The notes under the pieces are model-generated. The model was not told where the DNA came from. It searched no databases and saw nothing but the letters and a program-made list of their open reading frames with translations. Below, piece by piece: positions 23,468 to 32,735 of a DNA stretch of 64,000 bases. The DNA is from Chitinophagaceae bacterium (lineage in GTDB: Bacteria; Bacteroidota; Bacteroidia; Chitinophagales; Chitinophagaceae). Both the position numbers and the translations under genes were made by a program. Numbering within the stretch: the first letter of the stretch is position 1; each line of letters opens with the position of its first letter. The DNA is taken from the NCBI GenBank assembly GCA_024508725.1, contig JANINS010000003.1:744001-808000 (forward strand), in the 5' to 3' direction.

Positions 23468-26197
23468 TTATTCCGGTTCAAAACCTAACATGAACGTGAA
23501 CCTTGCGGCATCTTTCATTTTAGTATTTGGTCCTACCCTATCTAAGCCAATTCCATAATCAAATCCAAGCAAACCAAACATTGGCAGGAAGAATCTCATA
23601 CCTACACCTACTGAGCGACGAAGCTTGAACGGATTATAATCTTTCATGCTATACCATCCATTTGCTGCCTCGAAGAAAGTAAGACCATAGATCGTACTGC
23701 TTGGATTTAGACTGAAAGGATAGCGTAATTCTAAAACGTATTTGTTAAAGATGGTAAAATATTGTTGCGCTGCCTGCTGATCAGGGTTTACTCTTGGGTT
23801 AGAACTTTCATATACCGGGTAACCACGATGTGCAATGATGTCGAATCCAAGCAAAGCGAAGTTGTTACTTAAACCTGCATCACCCACCTGGAATCTTTCG
23901 AATGGCGAGATGTTCAACTTGCTGTTGTAACGACCGATAAATCCTGCTTTGATCGCAGCTCTTAAGATCAACTGCTTGTTTCTCTCTTCGCCAGATGCTC
24001 TTGTTAAAGGCACAAACCACTCACCTGTATATTTCCATTTGTGGTATTCAACCAACTCGTAAGGATTGGCTTTGTATACCCTGTTTGGATCGATCAGAGA
24101 ATATGGTGGCGTGAACTGTAAGCTGAGTAAAAAATTAGAACCACTTGTTGGGAAGATCGGGCTTGGACCGGTTGAGTTACGAGCCAATGCCAATCTGAAA
24201 CTCAAATTGTTTGAAACGCCATTATCAAAACCGGGAAGATTCACCGGATCGATAGAATAGTTTTTCAACTTATATCTTGTGTAGTTGATACCGAACGAAA
24301 GACTGAAGAAGTCATCCGGCCATTTCAATTGCTTACCAAGGCTAAGCGATATACCCGAAGTTTTGATATAAGAATTGTTTGCAGCAGAGCTGGTATACTT
24401 TCCCAGAACAGGATCGTAAGCATTTGCAAACTTGGTATCATACACACTTACAGTAAATGCATTTCTTTTCTTTCCACCCAACCAGGGCTCTGTGAATGAG
24501 AAGTTGTACGAACGGAAAGCTCTGCCATTACTTTGTACACGAATGCTGAGTTTTTGTCCGTCTCCGGAAGGCAATGGACTCCATGCCGATTTCTTCCAGA
24601 TATTCCTGATAGAAAAATTATTGAACGAAACACCCAAGGTACCAGTCAAACCGATTCCGCCACCCCAGCCTGCACTCAGCTCAAGCTGATCGCTGGATTT
24701 TTCTTCGAGTTTATACGTAATATCAACTGTTCCGTCATCAGGATTTGGAACTACGTTCGGATCGATCTTTTCCGGATTGAAGAAGTTGAGCTGTCCCAAT
24801 TCACGAACAGATCTCATCAAATCGCTACGACTGAATTTTTCACCCGGAATGGTTCTCAACTCACGACGCACTACATAATCTTTTGTTTTATCGTTACCAA
24901 CGATATTGATATTGCGAAGCGTAGCCTGTGGACCTTCAACGATCCTGATCTCGTAATCGATAGTGTCGTTATACACAGCAGTTTCTACCGGATCTGCACG
25001 GAAGAAAAGATAACCATCGTCCATATATAATCCGCTGATGTCTCCACCTTCAGGCGACATTTGTTTGCCTAGTTTTTTATTCAGCGTTTCGAGATTGTAC
25101 ACATCACCTTTCTTAATACCGAGTATCAGGTTCAATAATGAATCAGAATATTTTGTATTTCCTTTCCAGGCAATATTTCCAAAATAATATTTGCTTCCTT
25201 CATTTACCTGAATGCTGATCTTAAGATTCTTTTTCCCGTTAACATCAATGGTTCTAACAGTTGTGTCAACAATAACAGCATCACGGTAGCCCTGGGAGTT
25301 ATAGAAAGCAATCACTTTATCAAGATCGTCTTTGAACTTTGCTTCATTGTACTTAGCACTTGCAAACGGACGGATCTTTACATAAGGCTCAAGAAAACGC
25401 TTGGTTTTTGTAAAAGTGAGGTAGCCGTAATCTTTACGGTATTGCTCAAGGGTATAAGCATTGCTGTCTTTTGCAGGATGAAGTGTTAACCTGGATTTTT
25501 CCTTTGTATCCTTCATTTCTTTTTTCAACTTCACAGGATCAACAGTATTACCAGAGAATGATATCTGCTCGATCTTTACTTTATCGCCTTTGTCGATATG
25601 AAATACCAGTGATTGGCAGTTCTCCGTATTAGGATCTGTTTTGGTTTCTATCCTAACATTTACATTCTGGTAGCTCTTATCATAAAAATATTTCTGGATC
25701 GCTTCGATTGCTGTCTTACGCATGTTCTCAGTGATCACACGACCTTTCACCATTCCTGTTTTACCTGAAAGATCTTCTGACTCACTTTTCTTAACACCGG
25801 CAAAAGTGAAGTTGCAAAGTCTTGGTCTTTCAGTAACAACGATCTCGAGATCGATTCGGTTGTCTTCGTAAAGCTTGGTGATGTATATCTCAACACTGGA
25901 AAAGTAATTCTGCTTCCAAAGATTCTGAATGGCTTTTGAGAAGTTGTCACCACCAGGAATAACTACTTCATCACCTTTATTCAGGTTTGCGATAGAGATC
26001 AATAAAGCCTGATCAAAGTATTTATTACCGGTAACTCTTATCTCGTTGATGTGATATTTCTTCGGAACTTTTTGATTGAATATATCGATCAGGTTAGGAT
26101 CGACAGAAGTAGGATGGGTAGTATCACTTTGGGCAGATGCCATGAGTGATACAGAAGAAAAAATAAGTATAGCAATTAAGCGGTAAACTTTCTGCAT
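23468..26197 (-). CDS. bamA: Outer-membrane protein assembly factor BamA
   Basis: A 909-residue Omp85 protein. A signal peptide (MQKVYRLIAILIFSSVSLMASAQ) is followed by five POTRA repeats (about residues 45-470, starting at YHINEIRVTGNKYFD). The 16-strand surface-antigen barrel covers about residues 500-909 and ends with a terminal aromatic strand, ARFTFMLGFEPE. BamA folds and inserts beta-barrel proteins. GTG 26233 is an alternative start, but ATG 26197 places the signal peptide correctly. It lies downstream of uppS and upstream of two Skp genes, the standard order in the phylum. Confidence 0.94.
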   Translation of the reverse strand: MQKVYRLIAILIFSSVSLMASAQSDTTHPTSVDPNLIDIFNQKVPKKYHINEIRVTGNKYFDQALLISIANLNKGDEVVIPGGDNFSKAIQNLWKQNYFSSVEIYITKLYEDNRIDLEIVVTERPRLCNFTFAGVKKSESEDLSGKTGMVKGRVITENMRKTAIEAIQKYFYDKSYQNVNVRIETKTDPNTENCQSLVFHIDKGDKVKIEQISFSGNTVDPVKLKKEMKDTKEKSRLTLHPAKDSNAYTLEQYRKDYGYLTFTKTKRFLEPYVKIRPFASAKYNEAKFKDDLDKVIAFYNSQGYRDAVIVDTTVRTIDVNGKKNLKISIQVNEGSKYYFGNIAWKGNTKYSDSLLNLILGIKKGDVYNLETLNKKLGKQMSPEGGDISGLYMDDGYLFFRADPVETAVYNDTIDYEIRIVEGPQATLRNINIVGNDKTKDYVVRRELRTIPGEKFSRSDLMRSVRELGQLNFFNPEKIDPNVVPNPDDGTVDITYKLEEKSSDQLELSAGWGGGIGLTGTLGVSFNNFSIRNIWKKSAWSPLPSGDGQKLSIRVQSNGRAFRSYNFSFTEPWLGGKKRNAFTVSVYDTKFANAYDPVLGKYTSSAANNSYIKTSGISLSLGKQLKWPDDFFSLSFGINYTRYKLKNYSIDPVNLPGFDNGVSNNLSFRLALARNSTGPSPIFPTSGSNFLLSLQFTPPYSLIDPNRVYKANPYELVEYHKWKYTGEWFVPLTRASGEERNKQLILRAAIKAGFIGRYNSKLNISPFERFQVGDAGLSNNFALLGFDIIAHRGYPVYESSNPRVNPDQQAAQQYFTIFNKYVLELRYPFSLNPSSTIYGLTFFEAANGWYSMKDYNPFKLRRSVGVGMRFFLPMFGLLGFDYGIGLDRVGPNTKMKDAARFTFMLGFEPE

Positions 26198-26320
26198 CAG
26201 GGTAGCTATTTGGTTGGTTGTCTTTACACTCACAAAAGAAATTCAGCCTTGTGGAAAAGCAGCAAATTAACGGGATTATTCGAAAACGTTTGTTAAATCA
26301 ACCCTTTATAATGGCTTAAA

Positions 26321-27085
26321 CTAAGCCATTACAGGAGTGGGAGAAACCTGTTCGCTGGTCTTTCCGAAACGTCTTTCACGGTTCTGGAAATCGATGATGG
26401 CTTCATAAAGATTTTCTTTTCTGAAGTCTGGCCAACGGGTATTGGTAAAGTAGAGTTCGGCGTAAGCAAGCTGGTATAATAGAAAATTGCTGATGCGGTA
26501 CTCTCCACTCGTCCTGATCATCAGCTCCGGATCGGGAAACTGGCTGGTGGTTAAATAGGCCTGTAATGTGTTCTGATCAATATTCTCCGGATCGATCTTT
26601 CCTTCCTTCACATCTAATGCAATAAGTTTTACTGCATTTACCAATTCCCACCTGCTACTATAACTCAAAGCCATCACAAGGTTTAGCCCTGTATTCTGGC
26701 TGGTCATTTCCAGTGCTTCCTGCAATTCATTCCGGGCATAGTCAGGTAACATTTCCTTGTCGCCGATAACATGTAGCCTGATATTATTTTTATTCAGCAT
26801 GGAAACTTCTTTGCGTATCGTATCAACGAGAAGTTCCATTAAACCATCTACTTCGTTCTTAGGACGATCCCAATTTTCTGTACTGAAGGCATATAAAGTA
26901 AGATAACCTACACCCAATTCGGCACAGCCTTCAACTATGTTTCTTACACTTTCAACTCCATGAAAATGGCCGTACAGCCTGTCCTGTCCTTTTTCTTTTG
27001 CCCAACGTCCATTACCATCCATGATGATGGCAATATGACTTGGCAGTCTTGATTTATCGATTTTTTCTAACAGGTCTTCAGGCAT
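26321..27085 (-). CDS. uppS: Isoprenyl transferase (undecaprenyl diphosphate synthase)
   Basis: A 254-residue cis-prenyltransferase that extends farnesyl diphosphate to the C55 carrier for peptidoglycan and surface glycans. The catalytic motif HIAIIMDGNGRWA (Asp23), the GHFHGVESVRNIV helix, TLYAFSTENWDRP, SYSSRWELVNAVK and the diphosphate-binding PELMIRTSGEYRISNFLL and WPDF motifs are all present. A TACCTTTG -7 element lies upstream, so it probably heads the uppS-bamA-skp-skp transcript. Confidence 0.95.
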   Translation of the reverse strand: MPEDLLEKIDKSRLPSHIAIIMDGNGRWAKEKGQDRLYGHFHGVESVRNIVEGCAELGVGYLTLYAFSTENWDRPKNEVDGLMELLVDTIRKEVSMLNKNNIRLHVIGDKEMLPDYARNELQEALEMTSQNTGLNLVMALSYSSRWELVNAVKLIALDVKEGKIDPENIDQNTLQAYLTTSQFPDPELMIRTSGEYRISNFLLYQLAYAELYFTNTRWPDFRKENLYEAIIDFQNRERRFGKTSEQVSPTPVMA

Positions 27086-27105
27086 GGCATTCTTCCTCTG
27101 GAGTG

Positions 27106-27113
27106 CAAAGGTA
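27106..27113 (-). promoter_or_regulatory. -7 promoter element of the uppS-bamA operon
   Basis: Minus-strand TACCTTTG, an exact TAnnTTTG match, 20 nt before the uppS ATG. No -33 match was found. Confidence 0.42.
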
Positions 27114-27150
27114 GAAAAATCAGTGGTTGGAGACAGCTATTTTAGTGGTA

Positions 27151-28008
27151 TCAATACTTAGGACAACGGTAAGATGTAATATTGAACGAAACACCAACCT
27201 GTGCTATGATGTAACCATCTTTCTGCTTGCTGTTTCCACGTTGTCTTCCTTTGATGCCAATAGGTGTACCATACTCGTAGCTTCTGTCGCTAAGTAACTG
27301 AGCAATAGAAGGATCTCCTGTTGGCGTTGCCGAAAATGCATCGGGAGCATAAGTGGTGCTTACATCATCCAGGTAGTCTGTATTTGTGAAGCGATAGCCT
27401 GCCTCTGCAAAGAAATTAAGGCTGGGACTATAATTATATTTGAAGCCAACAGATAATGGAAAGCAAACTGCCATTGGTGAATAAGGCTTTCTTTCAGGAT
27501 AATTTACATTGCCTTGTCCTTCAGTTCCCAATGGACGTAAAAAATGCTTTTGCTCTTCTCCGTTCACAATTAAATAAGCATAAGGATCATAAGAGAAAAT
27601 GCCTACTCCCAATGAAACATACGGAGTAAACGAGTAACCTTCAACCCCTGGATAGAATTTAAAGAAGTTAAATTGTCCATGCAATGAAAGTTCCCAGATG
27701 TTAGAATTAAAGCTCAGGTTACGGATCTTTTGTGCTTCATTTTTACTGTAAGCATCAGAATAACCCACTTTAGCATAGTTTCCTGCAATCTTTAACCCGA
27801 TATAATTATTGAACTGCTTGGTAAAAAACACACCTGCAGAAAATTTAGGGCGGCTTGCACTTCCTCTTGTATTCAGATCTCCATAATAATGTGCAGCCCC
27901 GATCGCTACGCCAAATTCACCTGCATGTACATAAGCATCCAGGGTTTGTGCTTTTACTGTAGTACCAGCTAACAAACACAATACGGGAATAATGATTCTC
28001 TTAAGCAT
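27151..28008 (-). CDS. DUF6089 family outer-membrane beta-barrel protein
   Basis: A 285-residue exported protein with a signal peptide (LKRIIIPVLCLLAGTTVKAQ). The family hallmark EFGVAIGAAHYYGDLNT is at the mature N-terminus. Alternating-hydrophobic strands follow (GLKIAGNYAKVGYSD, PYVSLGVGIFSYDPYAYL, NFFAEAGYRFTNTDYLDD). The C-terminal strand YIIAQVGVSFNIT precedes a Cys-containing YRCPKY end. The family has no defined role but is almost always found next to uppS/bamA in Bacteroidota, suggesting an envelope function. ATG 28008 gives a proper signal peptide; the longer frame does not. Confidence 0.86.
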   Translation of the reverse strand: MLKRIIIPVLCLLAGTTVKAQTLDAYVHAGEFGVAIGAAHYYGDLNTRGSASRPKFSAGVFFTKQFNNYIGLKIAGNYAKVGYSDAYSKNEAQKIRNLSFNSNIWELSLHGQFNFFKFYPGVEGYSFTPYVSLGVGIFSYDPYAYLIVNGEEQKHFLRPLGTEGQGNVNYPERKPYSPMAVCFPLSVGFKYNYSPSLNFFAEAGYRFTNTDYLDDVSTTYAPDAFSATPTGDPSIAQLLSDRSYEYGTPIGIKGRQRGNSKQKDGYIIAQVGVSFNITSYRCPKY

Positions 28009-28083
28009 GACGCAATATAATAATTGAAAGAACGTCAAATTTGCGATTTTCTTTTATGAAAAACGTTAATCAGTCAAATAAAA

Positions 28084-28947
28084 TCAGTTTCTGCGGTCAA
28101 GGCCCCAGGTAAGTTTGGTACGAAGTGTAGAAAGAAAACTGTTCTCATTAAGCCGTATCAAGCTCACCGTAAAGCGTTCTTTCTTAACGGCTAACTGGAT
28201 ATCTTTTGATACGATCTCACGTCTTGCATCCAGTGCACAGATGAATTCTTCTGTTCTCCCTTCCACTTCGAAAGAAATAATATTGCTATCGGGTACCACG
28301 ATCGATCTTACAGTGAGATTATGAGGCGCTACCGGAGTGATAACGAAGCTATTGGAGTCCGGAAACACGATCGGGCCGTTACAACTCATATTATAACCTG
28401 TTGATCCTGTAGGAGTTGATACAACCAGGCCATCTGCCCAATAACTATTGAGGAACTCACCATTGAGATACGTGTGTATCTTGATCATGGATGATGTATC
28501 TCTTTTATGAATCGCAAACTCATTAAGTGCAAAAGATGCGTTGCCGAAAAGTGGGATGCTTGCATCAAGATGAATGAGGGTTCTTTTATCAACCAGGTAA
28601 GTTCTGTTGGCCAAAGCATCTACTGCAGATGCCAATTCATCTTTACCAATGCTTGCCAGGAAACCCAAACGACCGAAATTGATACCCAAAACAGGAATGT
28701 TTTTGTCGTGCACATAAGTAATGGTATCGAGTAAAGTTCCATCACCACCCAAACTAATGATACAATCAAGGCTTGGATGCAGATCTTCGGCAGAATTAAA
28801 AACTTCATGATCGGTAACGCCAAACTGAGTAGCCAGTGGCTGGTAAATGATCACACCAAATCCCTGCTTGGCCAGTTCGTTTATTAACAGGTGAAGCTGA
28901 CTGCCTTGTTCTAATTCTAATCCACGACTGTATATGGCAACTTTCAT
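28084..28947 (-). CDS. nadK: NAD kinase
   Basis: A 287-residue ATP-NAD kinase that makes NADP in the cytosol. It has IISLGGDGTLLDTI (GGDGT motif, about residues 66-72), GINFGRLGFLASI, NEFAIHKRD, the NAD-binding DGLVVSTPTGSTGYNMS and APHNLTVRSIVVPD. These are the full family signatures. It lies between DUF6089 and an Omp85-like gene in the conserved block. A 14-bp perfect palindrome sits 19 nt upstream of the ATG. Confidence 0.95.
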   Translation of the reverse strand: MKVAIYSRGLELEQGSQLHLLINELAKQGFGVIIYQPLATQFGVTDHEVFNSAEDLHPSLDCIISLGGDGTLLDTITYVHDKNIPVLGINFGRLGFLASIGKDELASAVDALANRTYLVDKRTLIHLDASIPLFGNASFALNEFAIHKRDTSSMIKIHTYLNGEFLNSYWADGLVVSTPTGSTGYNMSCNGPIVFPDSNSFVITPVAPHNLTVRSIVVPDSNIISFEVEGRTEEFICALDARREIVSKDIQLAVKKERFTVSLIRLNENSFLSTLRTKLTWGLDRRN

Positions 28948-28965
28948 TCTTAGCTATTGGTTCCG

Positions 28966-28979
28966 CAGCAAATTTGCTG
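28966..28979. promoter_or_regulatory. 14-bp palindrome upstream of nadK
   Basis: CAGCAAATTTGCTG is a perfect 14-bp palindrome, 19-32 nt before the nadK ATG. It could bind a dimeric regulator or be chance; no second copy was found in the window. Confidence 0.3.
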
Positions 28980-28991
28980 GCTTAAAGATAT

Positions 28992-29040
28992 GCCGCCCAA
29001 GTGTCACGCCAAAAGTTGTGATAAATGCGACTTGTATCAC
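28992..29040. repeat. Degenerate family A repeat, copy 6
   Basis: AAGTGTCACGCC, then AAAAGTTGTGATAAATGCGAC, resembles the inserted form of copy 1 (GAGTCACGCTAAAGACGTGATGAATGCGAC). The orientation is unclear because the insert is itself nearly palindromic. It lies between nadK and the Omp85-like gene. Confidence 0.4.
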
Positions 29041-29051
29041 AACGTAATCAA

Positions 29052-30509
29052 TCAAAAATCACTTCGGGAGTGTAAAAATAGTCCTTGTTGGTTAAGTTGA
29101 TTGAAGCTATACTCAAACCGGATCACAAAATCATAAAAGCTCACCACATCTATTCCCACACCATAGGTTCGCAGCCATTTGTTGCTGAGTGATGTGTAGT
29201 GAGATGGTTGTTTGTCGTAAGCGTAACCCACATCGCCAAAAACTTTTAATAATATCCGAAAAGGAATTTTATCGTGACCCTGGATTACGATAGGTGGTTT
29301 GATATTAAAGTTGAGTACTTCGTGCCTGGCAGTAGCTCTTGCAACAAAGCCGGCCACACCATCGGCAACATAATATTCCAGCCCTCTCATATACAGATCA
29401 CCGTATCCAAACAATCTTTTATTATAATATGGCTGATCAAAAGGAAGTTTAAGTGTTCCTGTAGCCTGCAGGTATAACTGGGACTTTGGAAAAACCGGGA
29501 TGGTATATGTTGCTGATGCATTCAATTGCCACATATCAATATCCCTGCTGAAGCCTCTTTTTAGCAGAGAGCCATAAAAAGTTACACCTTTTGTTGGGTA
29601 AGGTATGTAATCAACATTTGCATGATGAATGGAATAAGTAATATCTACAAAGCTGAGGTTTGTTTTTGCTGAAGGAAAGAAATCGGGGTTGAGTTTTATA
29701 ACCGCAGTATCAATTGTGCTGTTGGTATAACTGAATTTGAGGAAATGCCTTGTTCTGATCTTTGGCCGGTAGCTGAATCCAATTTCTCCCCTAAAACCCT
29801 TTGCCAAAAACCTGTCTTCTCTGTAAGCCACCATTTTGTTGCTGTCTGTTTTATAAGCAACTTCTTTATTACGGGAGTAATCGAATCCTACATCAAAACC
29901 AAACTTGAGCGATTTATCTGCAGCCGGCTGGCTATAACTGAAAGAAACAAGCTGGCTGTAACCTGTTACAAGGTATAAACGAAGATTATCATTTCTTCCG
30001 CTGAAGTTGTTGTGCGTAAACTTCAATCCATAATTCACACGGCTGAGGCTACGATTGTAATCTTTCCACCATTCATTAAAATTTCTTGCAACGATCTTGA
30101 AATAAGGCAATGGAAAAAGGTACCATCTTTCTTTAACGGTGACTTTAATAAACACAAGATCATCTACCTGCCTGTCTAGTTTTACATCTACTTCAATAAA
30201 TAATGCGGTATTCATTAACTGCTGACGGGCCAGCTCCATTTTTTCAGGAAGCTCACTCAACAACATGGCATTACCTATTTTAAAAGGTATTTCTCTTTCG
30301 ATGATGTATGGCTTTGTTTTTTTATTGCCTACTGTGTAGATATCGGCAATGATCACTGGTGTTTTATCAGATTTGAATGATGCAGCAGAATCATTCACTA
30401 TTGCAGGATCAGCTGATCCGGCAAAAACAGTATTGCTGGTTTGAGAATTACCGCTCACCATCCACAAAACCTGTATCAGGCCCACCAAAAAAAAGCGGTA
30501 CAGTTTCAT
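29052..30509 (-). CDS. POTRA-containing Omp85-like outer-membrane protein
   Basis: A 485-residue exported protein. After a signal peptide (about residues 1-23) there is one or two POTRA-like units (VIIADIYTVGNKKTKPYIIEREIPF and VDDLVFIKVTVKERWYLFPLP). A beta-barrel follows from about residue 170 with YGLKFTHNNFSGRNDNLRLYLV, FLKFSYTNS and a C-terminal strand FVIRFEYSFNQL. It is much shorter than BamA and has fewer POTRAs, resembling TamA/BamA-family proteins of Bacteroidota with unknown cargo. It is inserted between nadK and the CBS gene, where this extra member is not always found. Confidence 0.8.
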   Translation of the reverse strand: MKLYRFFLVGLIQVLWMVSGNSQTSNTVFAGSADPAIVNDSAASFKSDKTPVIIADIYTVGNKKTKPYIIEREIPFKIGNAMLLSELPEKMELARQQLMNTALFIEVDVKLDRQVDDLVFIKVTVKERWYLFPLPYFKIVARNFNEWWKDYNRSLSRVNYGLKFTHNNFSGRNDNLRLYLVTGYSQLVSFSYSQPAADKSLKFGFDVGFDYSRNKEVAYKTDSNKMVAYREDRFLAKGFRGEIGFSYRPKIRTRHFLKFSYTNSTIDTAVIKLNPDFFPSAKTNLSFVDITYSIHHANVDYIPYPTKGVTFYGSLLKRGFSRDIDMWQLNASATYTIPVFPKSQLYLQATGTLKLPFDQPYYNKRLFGYGDLYMRGLEYYVADGVAGFVARATARHEVLNFNIKPPIVIQGHDKIPFRILLKVFGDVGYAYDKQPSHYTSLSNKWLRTYGVGIDVVSFYDFVIRFEYSFNQLNQQGLFLHSRSDF

Positions 30510-30622
30510 CAGCTCGGTTGGAATCTGGTTTAAAAATATTGGAATTCAACTTAATAGAACAATATTCCCCAAAACAACTACTTTGCCAATATGCTAATGG
30601 AATGATGAAGCCGTTGTGGTGT

Positions 30623-31282
30623 TTAGATATTGAGGTAGTGCATCAGCGAATCGTAGTTATCTTTCAACTCGTTGGTATATAGTTCTTCGCCAAAATAGTA
30701 TCGCACATTGTATTCGTAGCGTTGGAAGGTAGCAACGATATCAGATATCTCGAATTTGTTTACCTTGATCGTAACGAGTATCAGGTTGGTATCGGGCTCT
30801 ACGAAAGTGTTGAGCTGTGTGATATATGCATCGTTTGTTTCTACCAGCCTGCCCAGATCACTGAAGGAAAAGTTGCGTTTCTCCATTTCAAGTACGATCA
30901 TTCCGCCGGGTTCTTCAGTTCCGGTAAATTTTGCCATTGCTTTCAGCAGATCCATATTACTCAATACCGCTGACACTTCATTCTCTTTTGTAACGATCGG
31001 TATTAAAGTAAGGTTATGATCTACGCAAAGCTTTACTGCAGTAAGAAAGTGATCGTCTTCTTTAACTGAAGCTTTGATCAACTGACATTCAAGGGTAGCC
31101 AGCAGCACATCTTCATCAGCATCTAAAAGATCATCTTTTGCTAACAACCCAACATACTTATCGTCTTTGGTTACGGGCATGTGCAGCACATCGTAATCAT
31201 CCATCATCTGCAAAACAAGGCTCACCTTGTCTTCAAGTTTTACTGTAGGGTAATGAGAAGCTATTAACTGTGGCGTTAGCAT
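30623..31282 (-). CDS. CBS domain-containing protein
   Basis: A 219-residue cytosolic protein with two CBS motifs (about residues 7-55 and 72-125: DVLHMPVTKDDKYVGLLAK and LTLIPIVTKENEVSAVLS). A C-terminal ACT-like region follows (MIVLEMEKRNFSFSDLGRLVETN, then LILVTIKVNKFEISDIVATFQRY). CBS pairs bind adenine nucleotides and report energy state. The gene is the customary upstream neighbour of nadK in Bacteroidota. A clear purine-rich Shine-Dalgarno-like AGGAGAAAGG sits about 7 nt before the ATG, unusual here, where most genes lack one. Confidence 0.88.
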   Translation of the reverse strand: MLTPQLIASHYPTVKLEDKVSLVLQMMDDYDVLHMPVTKDDKYVGLLAKDDLLDADEDVLLATLECQLIKASVKEDDHFLTAVKLCVDHNLTLIPIVTKENEVSAVLSNMDLLKAMAKFTGTEEPGGMIVLEMEKRNFSFSDLGRLVETNDAYITQLNTFVEPDTNLILVTIKVNKFEISDIVATFQRYEYNVRYYFGEELYTNELKDNYDSLMHYLNI

Positions 31283-31317
31283 GTAAATCCTTTCTCCTGA
31301 AATTTAGACAGCCAAAC

Positions 31318-32097
31318 TTACACCAATGTTGCAGCAGGCTGTCTTTGTCTGGATAAAAACTGCTCCAATATCTTGTTAAACTCAGCGGGAACTTCCATCA
31401 TTGGAGCATGACCACATTTATCGATGAAATAGAGTTCGCTATTTGGTATTAACCTGTTGAACTCTCTTGCAACGAATGGAGGTGTTATCGTATCATTATT
31501 TCCCCAGATAAGCAGCGTAGGTTGTTGTATCTGATTAAGTTCTTCTCCCAGGTTATTTCTGATGGCACTTTTTGCCAGTGAGATGATCTTGATAACTTTT
31601 AAACGATTACTTGTGATCTCGAAAACCTCATCTACCAATTCTTTTGTAGCTGTTTTCGGATCATAAAAAGTAAGTTCTGTTTTCTTCTTTATATAATCGT
31701 AATCACCTCTTTTAGGATAAGTATCTCCCATTCCATTCTCGAACAATCCAGAACTACCGGTAAGAGTGAGTGTTTTTATTTTTTCTGGATGTTTAAGCAC
31801 ATGCACCAAAGCCACATGACCTCCCAGTGAATTTCCAAGCAGGTGAATATTGGTATATCCTTTTGCTTCGATAAACCTGTGAACATATTTGGCTATTCCG
31901 CCAACTGTAGTGTGAAAAATATCAAGCTCAAACAAAGGAAGCATTGGAACTATCACCTTATGCGTATGCCTGAAGTGTTCAATAAGATCTGCGAAATTGC
32001 TTAATGCTCCAAACAAACCATGCAACAGCATTAGCGGCTCTCCTTCTCCCTCTTCTAAATACTTGAACTTATCGTGTTGTTTAATCTCGTATTGCAT
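31318..32097 (-). CDS. Alpha/beta hydrolase
   Basis: A 259-residue alpha/beta-hydrolase fold protein. It has the oxyanion strand LLHGLFGALSNF (HG motif), the nucleophile elbow LLGNSLGGHVAL (Ser in GNSLGG) and the acid region LLIWGNNDTITPP. The catalytic His is in KCGHAPMMEVP. It lacks a signal peptide. The profile is close to C-C bond hydrolases and esterases such as the MhpC/YcdJ group, but the substrate is unknown. It lies 36 nt upstream of the CBS gene on the same strand, so it could share its transcript. Confidence 0.87.
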   Translation of the reverse strand: MQYEIKQHDKFKYLEEGEGEPLMLLHGLFGALSNFADLIEHFRHTHKVIVPMLPLFELDIFHTTVGGIAKYVHRFIEAKGYTNIHLLGNSLGGHVALVHVLKHPEKIKTLTLTGSSGLFENGMGDTYPKRGDYDYIKKKTELTFYDPKTATKELVDEVFEITSNRLKVIKIISLAKSAIRNNLGEELNQIQQPTLLIWGNNDTITPPFVAREFNRLIPNSELYFIDKCGHAPMMEVPAEFNKILEQFLSRQRQPAATLV

Positions 32098-32192
32098 TCT
32101 TTGATCTTGAGCTAAAGCAGTTGGTTTCGTAAAACGAGTTCAATCTCTGCTAAAATAATGGTTTTAATACAAATACGGTTCCATTTGCCGTG

Positions 32193-32735
32193 TCAGTTTG
32201 AATTAACCTTGCTGGCAGCACCGTCAAAAAAAGACTCTAATTGGTTGAAAAGTCCTTTAAAAGCCGGGATCATAGAGCCGATTGCTTCAATGGATTTTGG
32301 TCCCCATGGCTGCACAAAAGGGTAGATTTTTGAATCGGCGATCGTTTCTTCGGTTAATATTCCAAGATGTTCTGCAAAAAATAATATGATGCTGAAGAAG
32401 ATAATATACATCGCTGCATAAAAAACCACGCCGCCAAGTTTATTCAGCCAGCCCAGCATGGCAAAACCTGCTGCTTTTTCTATCAGGTTGGCGCCAAGCC
32501 GTATCAGTAACATTACAACAGCCATTACTAAAATAAAAGCGATGAATGGCATCCATGTAGTTTGTGTGCCGCTTTTATTTTGTAACCATACAGCAACGGC
32601 AGCCGACATTTTCATAGCGGCTATCAACCCAATAAAAAAAGCCAGTAATGAAAATACAGCAATGATAAGCCCTCTGCCGAAGCCTTTGAACACAGCCATC
32701 AGCATGATAATACCAAACAGGAAATCGATAAACAT
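32193..32735 (-). CDS. CvpA family membrane protein
   Basis: A 180-residue inner-membrane protein with four hydrophobic helices and the CvpA start FIDFLFGIIMLMAVFKGFGRG. The LGWLNKLGGVVFYAAMY motif carries the conserved Gly residues of the third helix. CvpA is needed for colicin V secretion in E. coli and for envelope homeostasis and biofilm in others; its mechanism is unknown. Its ATG shares one base with the yqeY stop codon (TAATG), implying translational coupling in the gldC-yqeY-cvpA operon. Confidence 0.88.
   Translation of the reverse strand: MFIDFLFGIIMLMAVFKGFGRGLIIAVFSLLAFFIGLIAAMKMSAAVAVWLQNKSGTQTTWMPFIAFILVMAVVMLLIRLGANLIEKAAGFAMLGWLNKLGGVVFYAAMYIIFFSIILFFAEHLGILTEETIADSKIYPFVQPWGPKSIEAIGSMIPAFKGLFNQLESFFDGAASKVNSN

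Noticed and set aside
24533-25030. 165-residue plus-strand frame
   Set aside because: Entirely antisense to bamA, with no family pattern.
26197-26233. GTG 26233 as start of bamA
   Set aside because: It would place 12 polar residues ahead of an otherwise normal signal peptide.
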